From Allosaccharopolyspora coralli (GTDB lineage Bacteria > Actinomycetota > Actinomycetes > Mycobacteriales > Pseudonocardiaceae), in assembly GCF_009664835.1 (NCBI RefSeq), contig NZ_CP045929.1:3410001-3474000 (forward strand): 64,000 nucleotides of DNA, in the 5' to 3' direction. Both the position numbers and the translations under genes were made by a program. Shown here one piece after another: positions 29,282 through 38,446 of this stretch. How positions within the stretch are numbered: the stretch's first letter is position 1; every line of letters starts with the position of its first letter. The notes under the pieces are model-generated. The model saw only the letters and a list, made by a program, of their open reading frames with translations, had not been told where the DNA came from and did no database searches.

Positions 29282-29686
29282 CTACGGCCAGGTTTCGATG
29301 ACAGCGGCGTGTCCTGCGGCCTTGGCGAACTTGTGGTCGTCGGTGACCAGAGGCATGTCCAGCGACTCGGCCAGCGCCACGTAGACGGCATCGTAGGCGG
29401 TGAAGTTGTCCCGCAATGTCAGGGTTCGTCGTTGGTACGGCTGCATTGGGTAACGGAGCAGCGGCAGGTCTGCGAAGTCGATGAGCATCTGCTCTGCGCG
29501 CGCAAGCCGGATTCGGATCGCAGGCTTCGACGTCAGCAGCATGCCGCGGATGGCCGAGGCGACCTCTGCATCGATTGACGCCGGGGCATGGATGTGGCGA
29601 TGCTGGCCGAACCGCTCACGCAGGTCGTCATCGGTGGCGCGATTCTGAAGCAACCGCACCACGATCGAGGCGTCGACTACGGTCAT
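29282..29686 (-). CDS. VapC-type PIN-domain toxin (module 1)
   Basis: A 134-aa PIN-domain ribonuclease, the likely toxin of a VapBC pair. Acidic metal-binding positions are visible: [12 protein letters not shown] (Asp), [10 protein letters not shown] (Glu), [12 protein letters not shown] (Asp) and [11 protein letters not shown] (Asp). Length and order match VapC. It overlaps the antitoxin gene at an ATGA junction. The RNA target cannot be predicted. It is the first of three such modules in the window. Confidence 0.88.
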   Translation of the reverse strand: MTVVDASIVVRLLQNRATDDDLRERFGQHRHIHAPASIDAEVASAIRGMLLTSKPAIRIRLARAEQMLIDFADLPLLRYPMQPYQRRTLTLRDNFTAYDAVYVALAESLDMPLVTDDHKFAKAAGHAAVIETWP

Positions 29687-29925
29687 TACCGGCGGTCATC
29701 GTCAATGAACGACCGGATATCGTCGCCGTCGGCCTCGATGCTGTCTCGGGTCACAATCCGAGACAGAACCTCACCCATCGCCGGACGCGACGTCTCGTCG
29801 TGGATCAGTTCCCGCATGTAACTCGACAGCGACATGCTCCGGGCCGCCGCGCGAGCGCGGAGCACCTCGGCATCCTCAGCGGGGACGTCGCGAACCTGCA
29901 CGATCTCAGTGCTCATACGGGCCAT
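29686..29925 (-). CDS. VapB-type ribbon-helix-helix antitoxin (module 1)
   Basis: A 79-aa antitoxin. The N-terminal ribbon-helix-helix VQVRDVPAEDAEVLRARAAARSMSLSSYMRELI binds the operator. The C-terminal tail is acidic and Arg-rich (SIEADGDDIRSFIDDDRR), as expected for toxin binding. The ATG at 29925 has GAGG 4 nt upstream; an ATG at 29916 is an alternative. The stop overlaps the toxin start (ATGA). Confidence 0.85.
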   Translation of the reverse strand: MARMSTEIVQVRDVPAEDAEVLRARAAARSMSLSSYMRELIHDETSRPAMGEVLSRIVTRDSIEADGDDIRSFIDDDRR

Positions 29926-30044
29926 CTTACCTCAGTTTCATGAAACTTGCATGCATCGTCTGCATCGTGTCCGTATACGGTTCGCAGGTCAGACGCCCCT
30001 GCGCCCTTTCCATCTTGATCTTGAGAGTCTCAGAGCGCATTGTG

Positions 30045-30155
30045 GAACCTGGGTAGGTGGTCCAGTACCGCCGCCCCGGAGCCCCTCACCGTGTCGCGGC
30101 TGGTCACGTGTGAGGGCGTGCCCTACGGGCACACATGCCAGTTCCCAGGCGCCCC
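30045..30155. repeat. Modular 3'-end repeat (copy 3, short form)
   Basis: Contains TGTGGAACCTGGGTAGGTGG, TCCAGTACCGCCG, GGAGCCCCTCAC and the palindrome GTGCCCTACGGGCAC. It ends right at the trpA stop codon. It lacks the inner block found at 7428-7516. Confidence 0.8.
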
Positions 30156-30156
30156 G

Positions 30157-30951
30157 TCAGCGGCGGCGGACGCCGTCGGCGAGCTCCGCCGCGAGCGCGC
30201 CGACACCGGCGGTTCCTTCGGCACGGGCGCGCGTGACGAACTCGGAACCGACGATGACCCCGTCGGCGAACGAGGCGACCTCGGCGGCCTGCTCACCGTT
30301 GCGCACACCGAGTCCGACACCCACCGGAAGATCCGTGTACGCCTTGGTCCGGCGCACCAGACCCGCCGCCTGGCTGCCCACCGAGTCCCGGGCGCCGGTC
30401 ACTCCCATCACCGAGGTCGCGTAGACGAACCCGGAGCCTGCCTTGACCGTCATGGCGATGCGTTCCTCGGTGGAGGCGGGCGCCACCAGGAAGATCCGGT
30501 CCAACCCGTGCTGCTGCGAGGCCGACAGCCACTCCTCGGCCTCGTCGGGCACCAGGTCGGGGGTGATGAGTCCGAGCCCGCCCGCGGCGGCGAGGTCCCG
30601 GGCGAACGCGTCCGGGCCGTAGTGGTGGATCGGGTTCCAGTAGCTCATCACGACCGCGCTGCCCCCGGCGGCGGCGACGGTGGAGACGACGTCGAAAAGG
30701 TCCCGGACCCGGAACCCGGCCTTGCGGGCGTCGTCGCTGGCGGCCTGGATCGTCGGCCCGTCGATCACCGGGTCGGAGAACGGCAGTCCCACCTCGACGA
30801 GGTCGCAACCGGGCCGCTCCGCCGTCCCGGCGATCATCGCGCCGAGCAGGTCCTTCGATTCTTCGACCGAGGGGAACCCTGCGGGCAGGTACCCGATGAG
30901 TGCCGCGCGGTTCTCGGCCCGGCAGGTGGTGAAGACCTCGTTCAGACTCAC
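30157..30951 (-). CDS. trpA: Tryptophan synthase alpha subunit
   Basis: A 264-aa TIM-barrel enzyme that splits indole-3-glycerol phosphate into indole and glyceraldehyde 3-phosphate. The catalytic Glu is in [21 protein letters not shown] and the catalytic Asp is the D of PVIDGPT. Later text includes [43 protein letters not shown] and [27 protein letters not shown], which bind the phosphate. The start overlaps the end of trpB by 4 bp, so the two subunits are translated together. Confidence 0.97.
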   Translation of the reverse strand: MSLNEVFTTCRAENRAALIGYLPAGFPSVEESKDLLGAMIAGTAERPGCDLVEVGLPFSDPVIDGPTIQAASDDARKAGFRVRDLFDVVSTVAAAGGSAVVMSYWNPIHHYGPDAFARDLAAAGGLGLITPDLVPDEAEEWLSASQQHGLDRIFLVAPASTEERIAMTVKAGSGFVYATSVMGVTGARDSVGSQAAGLVRRTKAYTDLPVGVGLGVRNGEQAAEVASFADGVIVGSEFVTRARAEGTAGVGALAAELADGVRRR

Positions 30952-32249
30952 CGGGATTCCTCCTGTGGTTCCTGCGCGCGTCCCTCGTCGTCGACGAGTC
31001 CGAAGTGCTTCGCGGCGGTGTCCATGTCCTTGTCGCCGCGGCCGGACAGGCTCACCACGATCAGCCCGTCGGGGCCGAGCTCCCTGCCGAGCCGGAGCGT
31101 GCCGGCAAGGGCGTGGGCGGACTCGATCGCCGGGATGATGCCTTCGGTCCGGGACAGCAGCTGGAAGGCGTGCATGGCCTCGTCGTCGGTGACCGAGCGG
31201 TACTCGGCACGCCCGGAGTCCTTGAGGTAGGAGTGCTCGGGGCCGACGCCCGGGTAGTCCAGGCCCGCCGAGATCGAGTACGCCTCGATGATCTGCCCGT
31301 CGGCGTCCTGCAACAGATAGGACCGCGCCCCGTGCAGCGTGCCGGGCGCCCCCTCGCTCAGGGTCGCGCCGTGCTCACCACTGTCGATTCCGTGGCCTGC
31401 GGGTTCGAAGCCGACCAAGCGCACGTCGGGGTCGTCGATGAAGCCGTGGAACATGCCGATCGCGTTCGAGCCGCCGCCGACGCACGCGGTGACCGCGTCC
31501 GGCAGCCTGCCGGTCATCGCGAGCGTCTGCTCCCGGGCCTCCTCACCGATGATGCGATGGAAGTTGCGCACCATCACCGGGAACGGGTGCGCCCCGGCCG
31601 CCGTGCCCAGCAGGTAGTGCGTGTGGTCGACGTTGGTTACCCAGTCGCGCAAGGCCTCGTTGATGGCGTCCTTGAGGGTGGCCGACCCGTTCGCGACGGG
31701 CCGGACCTCGGCGCCGAGAAGCTTCATGCGGGCGACGTTGAGGGCCTGCCGCTCGGTGTCGACCTGGCCCATGTAGACCACGCACTCCAACCCGAGCAGC
31801 GCGCACGCGGTCGCGGTGGCGACACCGTGCTGGCCTGCGCCGGTCTCGGCGATGACGCGGCGCTTGCCCATCCGCTTGACCAGCAGCGCCTGCCCCAGCA
31901 CGTTGTTGATCTTGTGCGAGCCGGTGTGGTTGAGGTCCTCGCGCTTGAGCAGGATCCGCGCGCCACCGGCGTGTTCCGCGAACCGCTGCGCCTCGGTGAG
32001 CAGCGACGGCCTGCCCGCGTAGTCCCGCAGCAACCGCGCCAGCTCGTTGACGAACTCGGGGTCGCGCTGCGCCTTGTCGTACTCGGCGGCGAGTTCGTCC
32101 TGGGCGTGGATGAGCGCCTCCGGCATGAACCGGCCGCCGTACGGGCCGAAGTGGCCGCGTTCGTCCGGGTCGTGCCCCTCGGGCACCGGTTTGCCGGGCC
32201 GGTGCGCCCGAGCGTTCTCCGCCTCCGGTGCGTCCCGCACAGGGCCCAT
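30948..32249 (-). CDS. trpB: Tryptophan synthase beta subunit
   Basis: A 433-aa PLP enzyme that condenses indole with serine to tryptophan. The PLP lysine is in [18 protein letters not shown] and the phosphate loop is [13 protein letters not shown]. The N-terminal [22 protein letters not shown] and the [28 protein letters not shown] block are typical. The ATG at 32249 has AGAGGAG 8 nt upstream; a GTG at 32258 is in frame but too close to that site. It lies 33 bp after trpC and overlaps trpA. Confidence 0.97.
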   Translation of the reverse strand: MGPVRDAPEAENARAHRPGKPVPEGHDPDERGHFGPYGGRFMPEALIHAQDELAAEYDKAQRDPEFVNELARLLRDYAGRPSLLTEAQRFAEHAGGARILLKREDLNHTGSHKINNVLGQALLVKRMGKRRVIAETGAGQHGVATATACALLGLECVVYMGQVDTERQALNVARMKLLGAEVRPVANGSATLKDAINEALRDWVTNVDHTHYLLGTAAGAHPFPVMVRNFHRIIGEEAREQTLAMTGRLPDAVTACVGGGSNAIGMFHGFIDDPDVRLVGFEPAGHGIDSGEHGATLSEGAPGTLHGARSYLLQDADGQIIEAYSISAGLDYPGVGPEHSYLKDSGRAEYRSVTDDEAMHAFQLLSRTEGIIPAIESAHALAGTLRLGRELGPDGLIVVSLSGRGDKDMDTAAKHFGLVDDEGRAQEPQEESR

Positions 32250-32282
32250 CAGCTGCACTCCTCTCTGCGGCGCGCGCAGGTC

Positions 32283-33095
32283 CTACCGGCTCGGCCGCGG
32301 GCACGCCGGGTGCGACCCGGCGGTGACGAGCTGCGTGACGGCCGCGCGCGGATTGTCGCTGGTCACGAGCCCTTCACCGACGAGAACGGCGTCCGCGCCG
32401 GACCCGGCGTAGGCCATCAGGTCGCTGGGACCGCGCACCCCGGACTCGGCGATCTTGAGCACTTCGTGCGGCAGTCCCGGTGCGATGCGGCCGAACACGT
32501 CCCGGTCGACCTCCAGGCTGTGCAGGTTCCGCGCGTTGATCCCGACGACCTTCGCGCCCGCCTCCAGCGCCCGGTCGGCCTCCTCGGCGGTGTGCACCTC
32601 GACCAGCGCGGTCATCCCGAGGGACTCGACGCGGTCGAGCAGTGCCGCCAGCGCGACCTGCTCCAGCGCGGCGACGATGAGCAGCACCATGTCGGCACCG
32701 TGCGCGCGGGCCTCGTGCACCTGGTAAGGGCTGACGATGAAGTCCTTGCGCAGCAACGGGGTGGTGGGCACCTTCGCGCGGACCGCGTCGAAGTCGGCGA
32801 GCGATCCGCCGAAGCGGCGCTGCTCGGTGAGGACGCTGATGACCCGGGCACCGGCCTCCGAGTAGCCGGCCGCGAGGTCCTTCGGCTCCCCGATGTCGGC
32901 GAGATCGCCCTTGGACGGGCTGCGTCGCTTGACCTCCGCGATCACCCCGACTCCCGGCGAGCGCAGCGCGGCCATGACGTCGTGCGCGGGCGCTGCCGCC
33001 GCCGACCGCTGCTTGATCTCGTCGAACGGGACCGCGGCCTCGCGGACAGCGAGATCTTCGCGCACGCCGTCGATGATGGACTCGAGCACGCTCAC
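32283..33095 (-). CDS. trpC: Indole-3-glycerol phosphate synthase
   Basis: A 270-aa TIM-barrel enzyme that cyclises CdRP to indole-3-glycerol phosphate. Family landmarks: [111 protein letters not shown] and SGVRGPSDL. The start is a GTG at 33095 that overlaps the stop of a 37-aa ORF (GTGA). Confidence 0.96.
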   Translation of the reverse strand: MSVLESIIDGVREDLAVREAAVPFDEIKQRSAAAAPAHDVMAALRSPGVGVIAEVKRRSPSKGDLADIGEPKDLAAGYSEAGARVISVLTEQRRFGGSLADFDAVRAKVPTTPLLRKDFIVSPYQVHEARAHGADMVLLIVAALEQVALAALLDRVESLGMTALVEVHTAEEADRALEAGAKVVGINARNLHSLEVDRDVFGRIAPGLPHEVLKIAESGVRGPSDLMAYAGSGADAVLVGEGLVTSDNPRAAVTQLVTAGSHPACPRPSR

Positions 33096-33205
33096 GCGAG
33101 CACCTCGCCCCGCCCCGTCGTCGCGCCACCCGTGCGGGCGGACGCGGCCGGGATCCTCAACCGAAGCGTGTGGTGTGCGCAGATGCGTTCCTTGCGCTCG
33201 ATCAC
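33092..33205 (-). CDS. 37-aa ORF in the trp operon, unknown function
   Basis: A GTG at 33205 preceded by AAGGGGAG opens a 37-codon frame ([19 protein letters not shown] then Ala/Gly/Thr-rich to VLA). Its stop overlaps the trpC start (GTGA), so it would couple translation into trpC. It has one Cys and two His but no Trp, so it is not a classic Trp leader. A TAGCAT box (33242-33247) upstream could be the promoter. Small trp-operon genes are known in actinomycetes, but I cannot assign this one to a family. Confidence 0.45.
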   Translation of the reverse strand: MIERKERICAHHTLRLRIPAASARTGGATTGRGEVLA

Positions 33206-33317
33206 GACACTCCCCTTCCCGTCGTGCCGTTCGCAGAGCCGATGCTAAACCTGCCCGTCATGCCCCGTTTGCAAGGGGTGGGTCCAACGTCCCAGTACAG
33301 CAAGGACCTTCGGTCCT

Positions 33318-33420
33318 GAGGCTTTGTGGAACTTGGGCGGGTGGTCCGGTACCGCCGAGGCTGGACACGTATGAGGCGTGCCCTACGGGCACACAAGCCA
33401 GTGCCCGATGCACTCTGACG
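33318..33420. repeat. Modular 3'-end repeat (copy 4) inside the trp operon
   Basis: Contains GAGGCTTTGTGGAACTTGGG, GGTGGTCCGGTACCGCCG and GGCGTGCCCTACGGGCACAC. It is shorter than other copies. A tight hairpin AGGACC-TTC-GGTCCT (33303-33317) lies next to it. Both lie between the membrane-protein gene and the trpC-trpB-trpA part, so they could terminate or attenuate transcription from trpE. Confidence 0.75.
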
Positions 33421-33432
33421 CCGCGCCGCCGA

Positions 33433-34053
33433 TCAACCCCGGCGATCGTCCTCGGTGCCGCCGGCTCGTTCGTCGGTCGGGTCCTCGCCGGAGTCCAGCG
33501 CGTCCCACCAGCGCTTGTCCGGGTCGCCTTCGGCGCGAGCCGACGAGCCCGGGGCGTCGTAGCGCGCCCCCATTCCCGCCATCCGGTGTGCGGCGACCAG
33601 CACCCACAGCCCCGCGACCAGCAGTAGCGCCGCCGCGACGAGGACGAGCAGCGGGCCGTACACCGGTAGCTGCGCCGAACCGAGCGGCGTGCTGCCCGCC
33701 GGAACGTCCCGCGACGAGGCCGTTCCGTCCGCGAACCACGACACGGTCCGCCACGCCAGGACCGCCCCTGCTGCCACCACCAGCAGACCCATGAGTCTGC
33801 GCAGGATCCCGGACGTCGCGAGCACCGCGGCCACCGCCGCCAGCGTCGCCAGCGCGACCGGGACGAGTTCCGGACGGGCGGCGGCCCCGGCCACCGGGAA
33901 GTCCTGGTCGCCGGTGAACGGTGTGCGCCACCGCTGTTCGACCCACACCAGCCCACTCGCGCCCCAGCTCGCGGCGGCTCCGGCGAGCATCAGGAGCACG
34001 ACGATCCACAATGGACGCCGAGGCGGGGCTGCTGCGGTCTCAGACCTCGGCAC
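33433..34053 (-). CDS. Trp biosynthesis-associated membrane protein (TIGR02234)
   Basis: A membrane protein of about 206 aa that lies next to trpE in many actinobacteria (TIGR02234 family), with unknown role. Four hydrophobic segments are visible: [65 protein letters not shown] and [20 protein letters not shown]. The C-terminus is acidic and soluble ([19 protein letters not shown]). It overlaps the end of trpE. The GTG at 34053 is my choice of start; a GTG at 34083 is also possible. Confidence 0.85.
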   Translation of the reverse strand: MPRSETAAAPPRRPLWIVVLLMLAGAAASWGASGLVWVEQRWRTPFTGDQDFPVAGAAARPELVPVALATLAAVAAVLATSGILRRLMGLLVVAAGAVLAWRTVSWFADGTASSRDVPAGSTPLGSAQLPVYGPLLVLVAAALLLVAGLWVLVAAHRMAGMGARYDAPGSSARAEGDPDKRWWDALDSGEDPTDERAGGTEDDRRG

Positions 34054-35620
34054 GATCCGCCCCGTTCCCTGCGGCCGGCGCACCGGTTTCCGGGCGGCGC
34101 AGCGTCTCGGCCGTGGCTACCGCGTTGAGCACCGCACGCGCCTTGTTCAGACACTCCTGGTCCTCGGCGACCGGGTCCGAGTCGGCGACGATGCCGCCAC
34201 CGGCCTGCACGTAGGCGCGACCGCCCTTGACGAGCGCGGTGCGGATCGCGATCGCGGTGTCGGCGTCCCCGGCGAAGTCCAGATACCCGACGACACCGCC
34301 GTACTGGGCACGCCGTGTCGGTTCCAGTTCCTCGATGATCTGCAACGCGCGCGGTTTCGGTGCCCCGGAGAGAGTTCCCGCCGGGAAGCACGCCGTCACC
34401 GCGTCGAAAGCGGTGCGGTCCTCGGCGAGCGTTCCGGTGACGGTCGAGACGATGTGCATCACGTGGCTGTAGCGCTCGATGCGGAAGAAGTCGACGACGT
34501 GCACCGAACCCGGACGGCACACCCGCCCGAGGTCGTTGCGGCCGAGGTCCACCAGCATCAGGTGCTCGGCTCGTTCCTTGTCGTCGTTGAGGAGTTCCTT
34601 CTCCAGCGACGCGTCCTCGTCGTCGTCGGCGCCGCGCCACCGGGTGCCCGCGATCGGATGCGTGGTGGCCTGGCCGTCCCGGACGGTCACCAGCGACTCC
34701 GGGCTCGAACCGACGATCTCGAACGGCTCCGCGCCGGGTTCCGGCGCCTCCAGCCGCAACAGGTACATGTACGGGCTCGGATTCGTGGTCCGCAGCACCC
34801 GATAGACGTCGAGCGCGTCGGCCCCGGTGTCCATCTGGAACCGCTGCGAGACGACGACCTGGAACGCCTCCCCGGCCCGGATCGCCTCCTTCGCCGACTC
34901 CACCGCCTCGACATGCTCGGCCTGCGACCGGGTGCGCTCGAAGTCCGGCCGCGGGCGGGAGAACGTCGCCACCGTCGGCTCCGCGGACCGGCACAACTGC
35001 TCGGTCATCGTGTCGAGCCGCCGCACCGCGTCGTCGTAGGCCGCGTCCACCCGCTCCGGCGAGTCGTCCCAGTTCACCGCGTTCGCGATGAGTGTGATCG
35101 TGCCCTCGTGATGGTCCAGCGCGGCGAGATCGGTGGCCAGCAGCATCACCAGCTCGGGGATCCGCAGGTCGTCCTCGGTCTCGTCCGGCAGACGTTCGAG
35201 CCTGCGAACGATGTCGTAGCCCAGGTAGCCGACCATGCCGCCGGTCAGCGGCGGCATGCCGGGCAGCGGGTCGGTGTGCAGCAACCGCACCGTCTCCCGC
35301 AGCGCCTCCAGCGGATCGCCGCTCTGCGGCAACCCGACCGGCGGCGTCCCGGTCCAGTGCGCCTCGCCGTCTCGGGAGGTCAGCGCCGCCGCGCTGCGGG
35401 CACCCACGAACGACCAGCGCGACCACGAACGGCCGTTCTCGGCGGACTCGAACAGGAACGTGCCCGGGCGATCACCCGCCAGCTTGCGGTACACGCCGAG
35501 CGGGGTCTCGTCGTCCGCGAGCAGCTTGCGCACCACCGGGATGACCCGACGATCTGCCGCGAGCGCGCGGAACTCCTCCCGGGTGGGGCTGACACTGCCG
35601 ATGTCACCGTCGCCGACCAT
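34040..35620 (-). CDS. trpE: Anthranilate synthase component I
   Basis: A 526-aa chorismate-utilising enzyme that makes anthranilate. The N-terminal tryptophan feedback site [19 protein letters not shown] is present, so the enzyme should be Trp-inhibited. The catalytic domain has [64 protein letters not shown] and GGVVGYLDF. The ATG at 35620 begins the conserved part; an ATG at 35629 is in frame three codons upstream. No anthranilate synthase component II (trpG) lies in the window, so the glutaminase subunit must be encoded elsewhere. Confidence 0.96.
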   Translation of the reverse strand: MVGDGDIGSVSPTREEFRALAADRRVIPVVRKLLADDETPLGVYRKLAGDRPGTFLFESAENGRSWSRWSFVGARSAAALTSRDGEAHWTGTPPVGLPQSGDPLEALRETVRLLHTDPLPGMPPLTGGMVGYLGYDIVRRLERLPDETEDDLRIPELVMLLATDLAALDHHEGTITLIANAVNWDDSPERVDAAYDDAVRRLDTMTEQLCRSAEPTVATFSRPRPDFERTRSQAEHVEAVESAKEAIRAGEAFQVVVSQRFQMDTGADALDVYRVLRTTNPSPYMYLLRLEAPEPGAEPFEIVGSSPESLVTVRDGQATTHPIAGTRWRGADDDEDASLEKELLNDDKERAEHLMLVDLGRNDLGRVCRPGSVHVVDFFRIERYSHVMHIVSTVTGTLAEDRTAFDAVTACFPAGTLSGAPKPRALQIIEELEPTRRAQYGGVVGYLDFAGDADTAIAIRTALVKGGRAYVQAGGGIVADSDPVAEDQECLNKARAVLNAVATAETLRRPETGAPAAGNGADRAEV

Positions 35621-35705
35621 GCCCGCCATTGTGCCGGTCCGCCCGTGCTCGACCTCGACGGACCGGCCTTTGCGGCGCGCGCGGCCCACCCGCGAGGATG
35701 GTGGT

Positions 35706-36332
35706 GTGACCAGCAGCACCGACGACACCGCGCCGGGAACCCGGCGACGAGGGCGGCGCGGCGGCGGCCAGGACACCCGGGAAGCCTTGCTGCGTGCTGC
35801 GCGAGAAGTCTTCCCCGTCGAGGGCTACGACCGCGCGACCGTGCGCACCATCGCCCGCCGGGCCGGGGTGGATCCGGCGATGGTCAACCACTGGTTCGGG
35901 GGCAAGGAGAACCTGTTCACCGCGTCCGTGGCGATCCCGGTCAACCCCGCGAGCATCGTGCACGAGTTCGTCACGGGTGATCCCGACCGGATCGGCGAGC
36001 GGATGGTGCGCCGGTTCGTCACCGTGTGGGACGAAGCCGAGGGCGGCTCGTTCACGGCACTGTTGCGCAGCATCACCGCCACCGAAGAGGCGAGCCGGAT
36101 GCTGCGCGAGTTCCTCACCACCTCACTGTTCGGCAGGCTGACCCGGGAACTCGAAGTGGACCAGCCGCAGATGCGGGCGGCGCTGTGCGGGACGCAGATG
36201 GCCGGGCTCGGGCTCATGCGCTACGTGCTGCACCTCGAACCGCTCGCCTCGGCGGACCGCGAACGCGTCGTGGCCGCGATCGCGCCGACGCTGCAGCGCT
36301 ACCTCACCGGCGACATCGACGGCGTGGCGTGA
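35706..36332 (+). CDS. TetR family transcriptional regulator
   Basis: A 208-aa repressor-type protein with a long basic N-terminal tail ([21 protein letters not shown]) and the TetR helix-turn-helix [39 protein letters not shown] (about residues 30-70). The C-terminal ligand domain resembles the TetR_C_17 group. It is divergent from trpE, with only 85 bp between. The GTG at 35706 has GAGGA nearby; the same bases read as a -10 (GAGGAT) 6 nt upstream. Target genes are unknown. Confidence 0.9.
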   Translation: MTSSTDDTAPGTRRRGRRGGGQDTREALLRAAREVFPVEGYDRATVRTIARRAGVDPAMVNHWFGGKENLFTASVAIPVNPASIVHEFVTGDPDRIGERMVRRFVTVWDEAEGGSFTALLRSITATEEASRMLREFLTTSLFGRLTRELEVDQPQMRAALCGTQMAGLGLMRYVLHLEPLASADRERVVAAIAPTLQRYLTGDIDGVA

Positions 36333-36357
36333 CCACTCGGCTCAGCGGGTGCGCCGA

Positions 36358-36456
36358 TGAATCCGCATGCCGGTACTCGAGGCGAGGCCGACACCGCGAG
36401 CGGCAGGGCGGGACGCTGGCGAACGAGCGTCACCACAGCGCACAGACAACGTCTCA
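36358..36456. repeat. Modular 3'-end repeat (copy 5, partial)
   Basis: Matches the 3' half of the 42.9-kb copy: GGTACTCGAGGCGA, ACACCGCGAGCG, GGGACGC, CACCACAGC and the terminal ACA-CGTCTCA, which includes the stop codon of hisI. It lies between the convergent TetR gene and hisI. Confidence 0.65.
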
Positions 36457-36816
36457 CTCGGCAGCGAGAAGCACGTCGGCGTCGAAGCAGGTGCGGTCCC
36501 CGGTGTGGCAGGCCGCGCCCTGCTGGTCGACGACCAGGAGCACGGTGTCACCGTCGCAGTCCAGCCGCACCTCGTGCACGTGCTGGGTGTGCCCCGAGGT
36601 CTCGCCCTTCACCCAGTAGGAGCCGCGGCTGCGGGAGAAGTACGTGGCCTTGCGGGTCGTGAGTGTGCGGTGCAGCGCGGCATCGTCCATCCACGCGACC
36701 ATGAGCACCTCGCCGGTGTCCTTCTGCTGCGCCACGGCGCACACGAGTCCCGCCGCGTTGCGCTTGAGCCTGGCCGCGATCGCCGGATCCAGCTCTCCGT
36801 CCACTGTAGAACTCAT
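36454..36816 (-). CDS. hisI: Phosphoribosyl-AMP cyclohydrolase
   Basis: A 120-aa enzyme for the third step of histidine synthesis, opening the ring of PR-AMP. It has the metal-binding block [72 protein letters not shown] with the conserved Asp, Cys and His residues. It is monofunctional: no HisE domain is fused. The ATG at 36816 overlaps the hisF stop (ATGA), so translation is coupled. Confidence 0.95.
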   Translation of the reverse strand: MSSTVDGELDPAIAARLKRNAAGLVCAVAQQKDTGEVLMVAWMDDAALHRTLTTRKATYFSRSRGSYWVKGETSGHTQHVHEVRLDCDGDTVLLVVDQQGAACHTGDRTCFDADVLLAAE

Positions 36817-37586
36817 CGGACGGTGATCCCGTCCGCGCGCATCGCGCTCTTGACCTCGCCGATCGTCAACTGTCCGAAGTGGAACACGCTCGCCGCCAGC
36901 ACCGCGTCGGCTCCCGCGTGCACCGCCGGGGCGAAATGCTCGACCGCGCCGGCTCCACCGCTGGCGATCAGCGGCACCTCCACCGCGGCCCGCACGGCAC
37001 GAATCATCTCCAGGTCGAAACCGGACTTCGTGCCATCGGCGTCCATCGAGTTCAACAGGATCTCGCCGACACCGAGATGCTGCGCCTCCGCCGCCCACTC
37101 GACCGCACAGATCCCCGTCCCCCGGCGACCGCCGTGCGTGGTGACCTCGAAACCCGACGGCGTCGGCGTGCCCCCCTCCGGCACCCGGCGAGCATCGGCG
37201 GAGAGCACGACGCACTGAGCGCCGAAGCGCTGCGAACACTCCCGCAGCAGTTCCGGCCGCGCGATCGCCGCCGTGTTCAGGCTGACCTTGTCCGACCCGG
37301 CCCGCAACAGACGGTCGATGTCCTCGGGGCTGCGCACACCCCCGCCGACCGTGAGCGGGATGAACACCTCCTCTGCGGTCCGCCGCACCACGTCGTAGGT
37401 GGTCTCCCGGTCCGACGACGACGCCGTCACGTCCAAGAACGTCAGCTCGTCGGCGCCCTCACCGTCGTAGACCCGGGCCAGCTCGACGGGATCGCCCGCG
37501 TCGACGAGGTTGGTGAAGTTGACACCCTTGACGACCCGCCCCTGGTCGACGTCCAGGCAGGGGATCACGCGCACCGCAACGGCCAT
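36813..37586 (-). CDS. hisF: Imidazole glycerol phosphate synthase cyclase subunit
   Basis: A 257-aa TIM-barrel enzyme that pairs with HisH to make imidazole glycerol phosphate and AICAR. Conserved text: [19 protein letters not shown] (catalytic Asp), [55 protein letters not shown] (second catalytic Asp) and [14 protein letters not shown]. The ATG at 37586 has a TACCCT box exactly 6 nt upstream and no ribosome site. Its partner hisH is about 2 kb away, on the same strand. Confidence 0.97.
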   Translation of the reverse strand: MAVAVRVIPCLDVDQGRVVKGVNFTNLVDAGDPVELARVYDGEGADELTFLDVTASSSDRETTYDVVRRTAEEVFIPLTVGGGVRSPEDIDRLLRAGSDKVSLNTAAIARPELLRECSQRFGAQCVVLSADARRVPEGGTPTPSGFEVTTHGGRRGTGICAVEWAAEAQHLGVGEILLNSMDADGTKSGFDLEMIRAVRAAVEVPLIASGGAGAVEHFAPAVHAGADAVLAASVFHFGQLTIGEVKSAMRADGITVR

Positions 37587-37592
37587 GCCCCC

Positions 37593-37598
37593 AGGGTA
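37593..37598 (-). promoter_or_regulatory. -10 box, leaderless promoter of hisF-hisI
   Basis: TACCCT on the minus strand lies 6 nt upstream of the hisF ATG. It is divergent from the TACCGT box of the next gene, with only 53 bp between the two start codons. Confidence 0.5.
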
Positions 37599-37627
37599 GA
37601 CACCGCTGCCCCCGCACGGAGGACGGC

Positions 37628-37633
37628 TACCGT
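37628..37633 (+). promoter_or_regulatory. -10 box, leaderless promoter of the PPOX-type oxidoreductase
   Basis: TACCGT lies 6 nt before the GTG at 37640 with no ribosome site. Confidence 0.45.
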
Positions 37634-37639
37634 GGGGGC

Positions 37640-38026
37640 GTGCACTCGCTGACGAACATCCTCGCGGACTCGAAGTACCTGCTGCTCACGACGTTCCGCC
37701 GCACCGGACAACCGGTCTCGACGCCGGTGTGGGTCGCACCCGACGGCGGCAGCCTCGCGGTCTGGACGGTCCGGGACTCCGGCAAGGTCAAGCGGATCCG
37801 GCGCAGTGGCGCGGTCGAACTCGCGCCATGCGACGTCCGGGGTGTTCCGCACGGACCGTCGGTGCGGGGCCGCGCGATGACGCTCGACGAACCCGATACC
37901 CGGCGCGTCGAGCGGCTCCTCGTCCGCAAGTACGGACTCGTCGCGCGGCTCTACGTCCGGCTCAGCCACCGCCGTCGCGGCCGCGACGGCACCGTCGGCG
38001 TCAGCATCACCGTCGACCCCCGCTGA
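37640..38026 (+). CDS. PPOX-class F420/FMN-dependent oxidoreductase
   Basis: A 128-aa split-beta-barrel flavin-fold protein of the pyridoxamine-5'-phosphate oxidase-like class, which in actinobacteria often use F420. Typical text: [56 protein letters not shown], followed by the beta strand VRGRAMTLD. The substrate is unknown. It is divergent from hisF and convergent with hisA, separated from hisA by a long repeat array. A second PPOX-like gene lies at 40.2 kb. Confidence 0.85.
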   Translation: MHSLTNILADSKYLLLTTFRRTGQPVSTPVWVAPDGGSLAVWTVRDSGKVKRIRRSGAVELAPCDVRGVPHGPSVRGRAMTLDEPDTRRVERLLVRKYGLVARLYVRLSHRRRGRDGTVGVSITVDPR

Positions 38027-38041
38027 CCCCCGGCGCACACA

Positions 38042-38432
38042 CCAGACGAGGCGAAAGTGCCGTTCGCTCCACCCGACGGGCGCGCATCTCATGAGGCGAA
38101 AGTGCCGTTCGCCCCACCAGACGAGGCGAAAGTGCCACTCGCCCCACCCGAAGGGCGCGCATCTGATGAGGCGAAAGTGCCGTTCGCCTCACGAGACGAG
38201 GCGAAAGTGCCGTTCGCCCCACCAGACGAGGCGAAAGTGCCGCTCGCCCCACCAGAAGGGCGCGCATCTGATGAGGCGAAAGTGCCACTCGCCCCACCCG
38301 AAGGGCGCGCATCTCATGAGGCGAAAGTGCCGTTCGCCCCACCAGACGAGGCGAAAGTGCCGCTCGCCCCACGAGACGAGGCGAAAGTGCCGCTCGCCCC
38401 ACGAGACGAGGCGAGAGTGCCGTTCGCCTCAG
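38042..38432. repeat. GGCGAA repeat array: 11 same-strand units
   Basis: Eleven copies of GAGGCGAAAGTGCC followed by GTTCGCC, GCTCGCC or ACTCGCC, all in the same orientation. Units are spaced either about 27 bp apart (linker CCACCAGAC or CCACGAGAC) or about 42-45 bp apart (with an extra GAAGGGCGCGCATCT). Both spacings are multiples of three, so several long frames stay open by chance. It fills the space between convergent PPOX and hisA. It is not a CRISPR array because the spacers are themselves repeated. Confidence 0.85.
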
Positions 38433-38446
38433 GTGCGGTGGTGGGC

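Noticed and set aside
31005-33248. 747-aa plus-strand frame
   Set aside because: It is antisense to trpB and trpC, which are well supported on the other strand.
38042-38432. CRISPR array
   Set aside because: The spacers are repeated and short, the units can fold on their own, and no cas gene is near.
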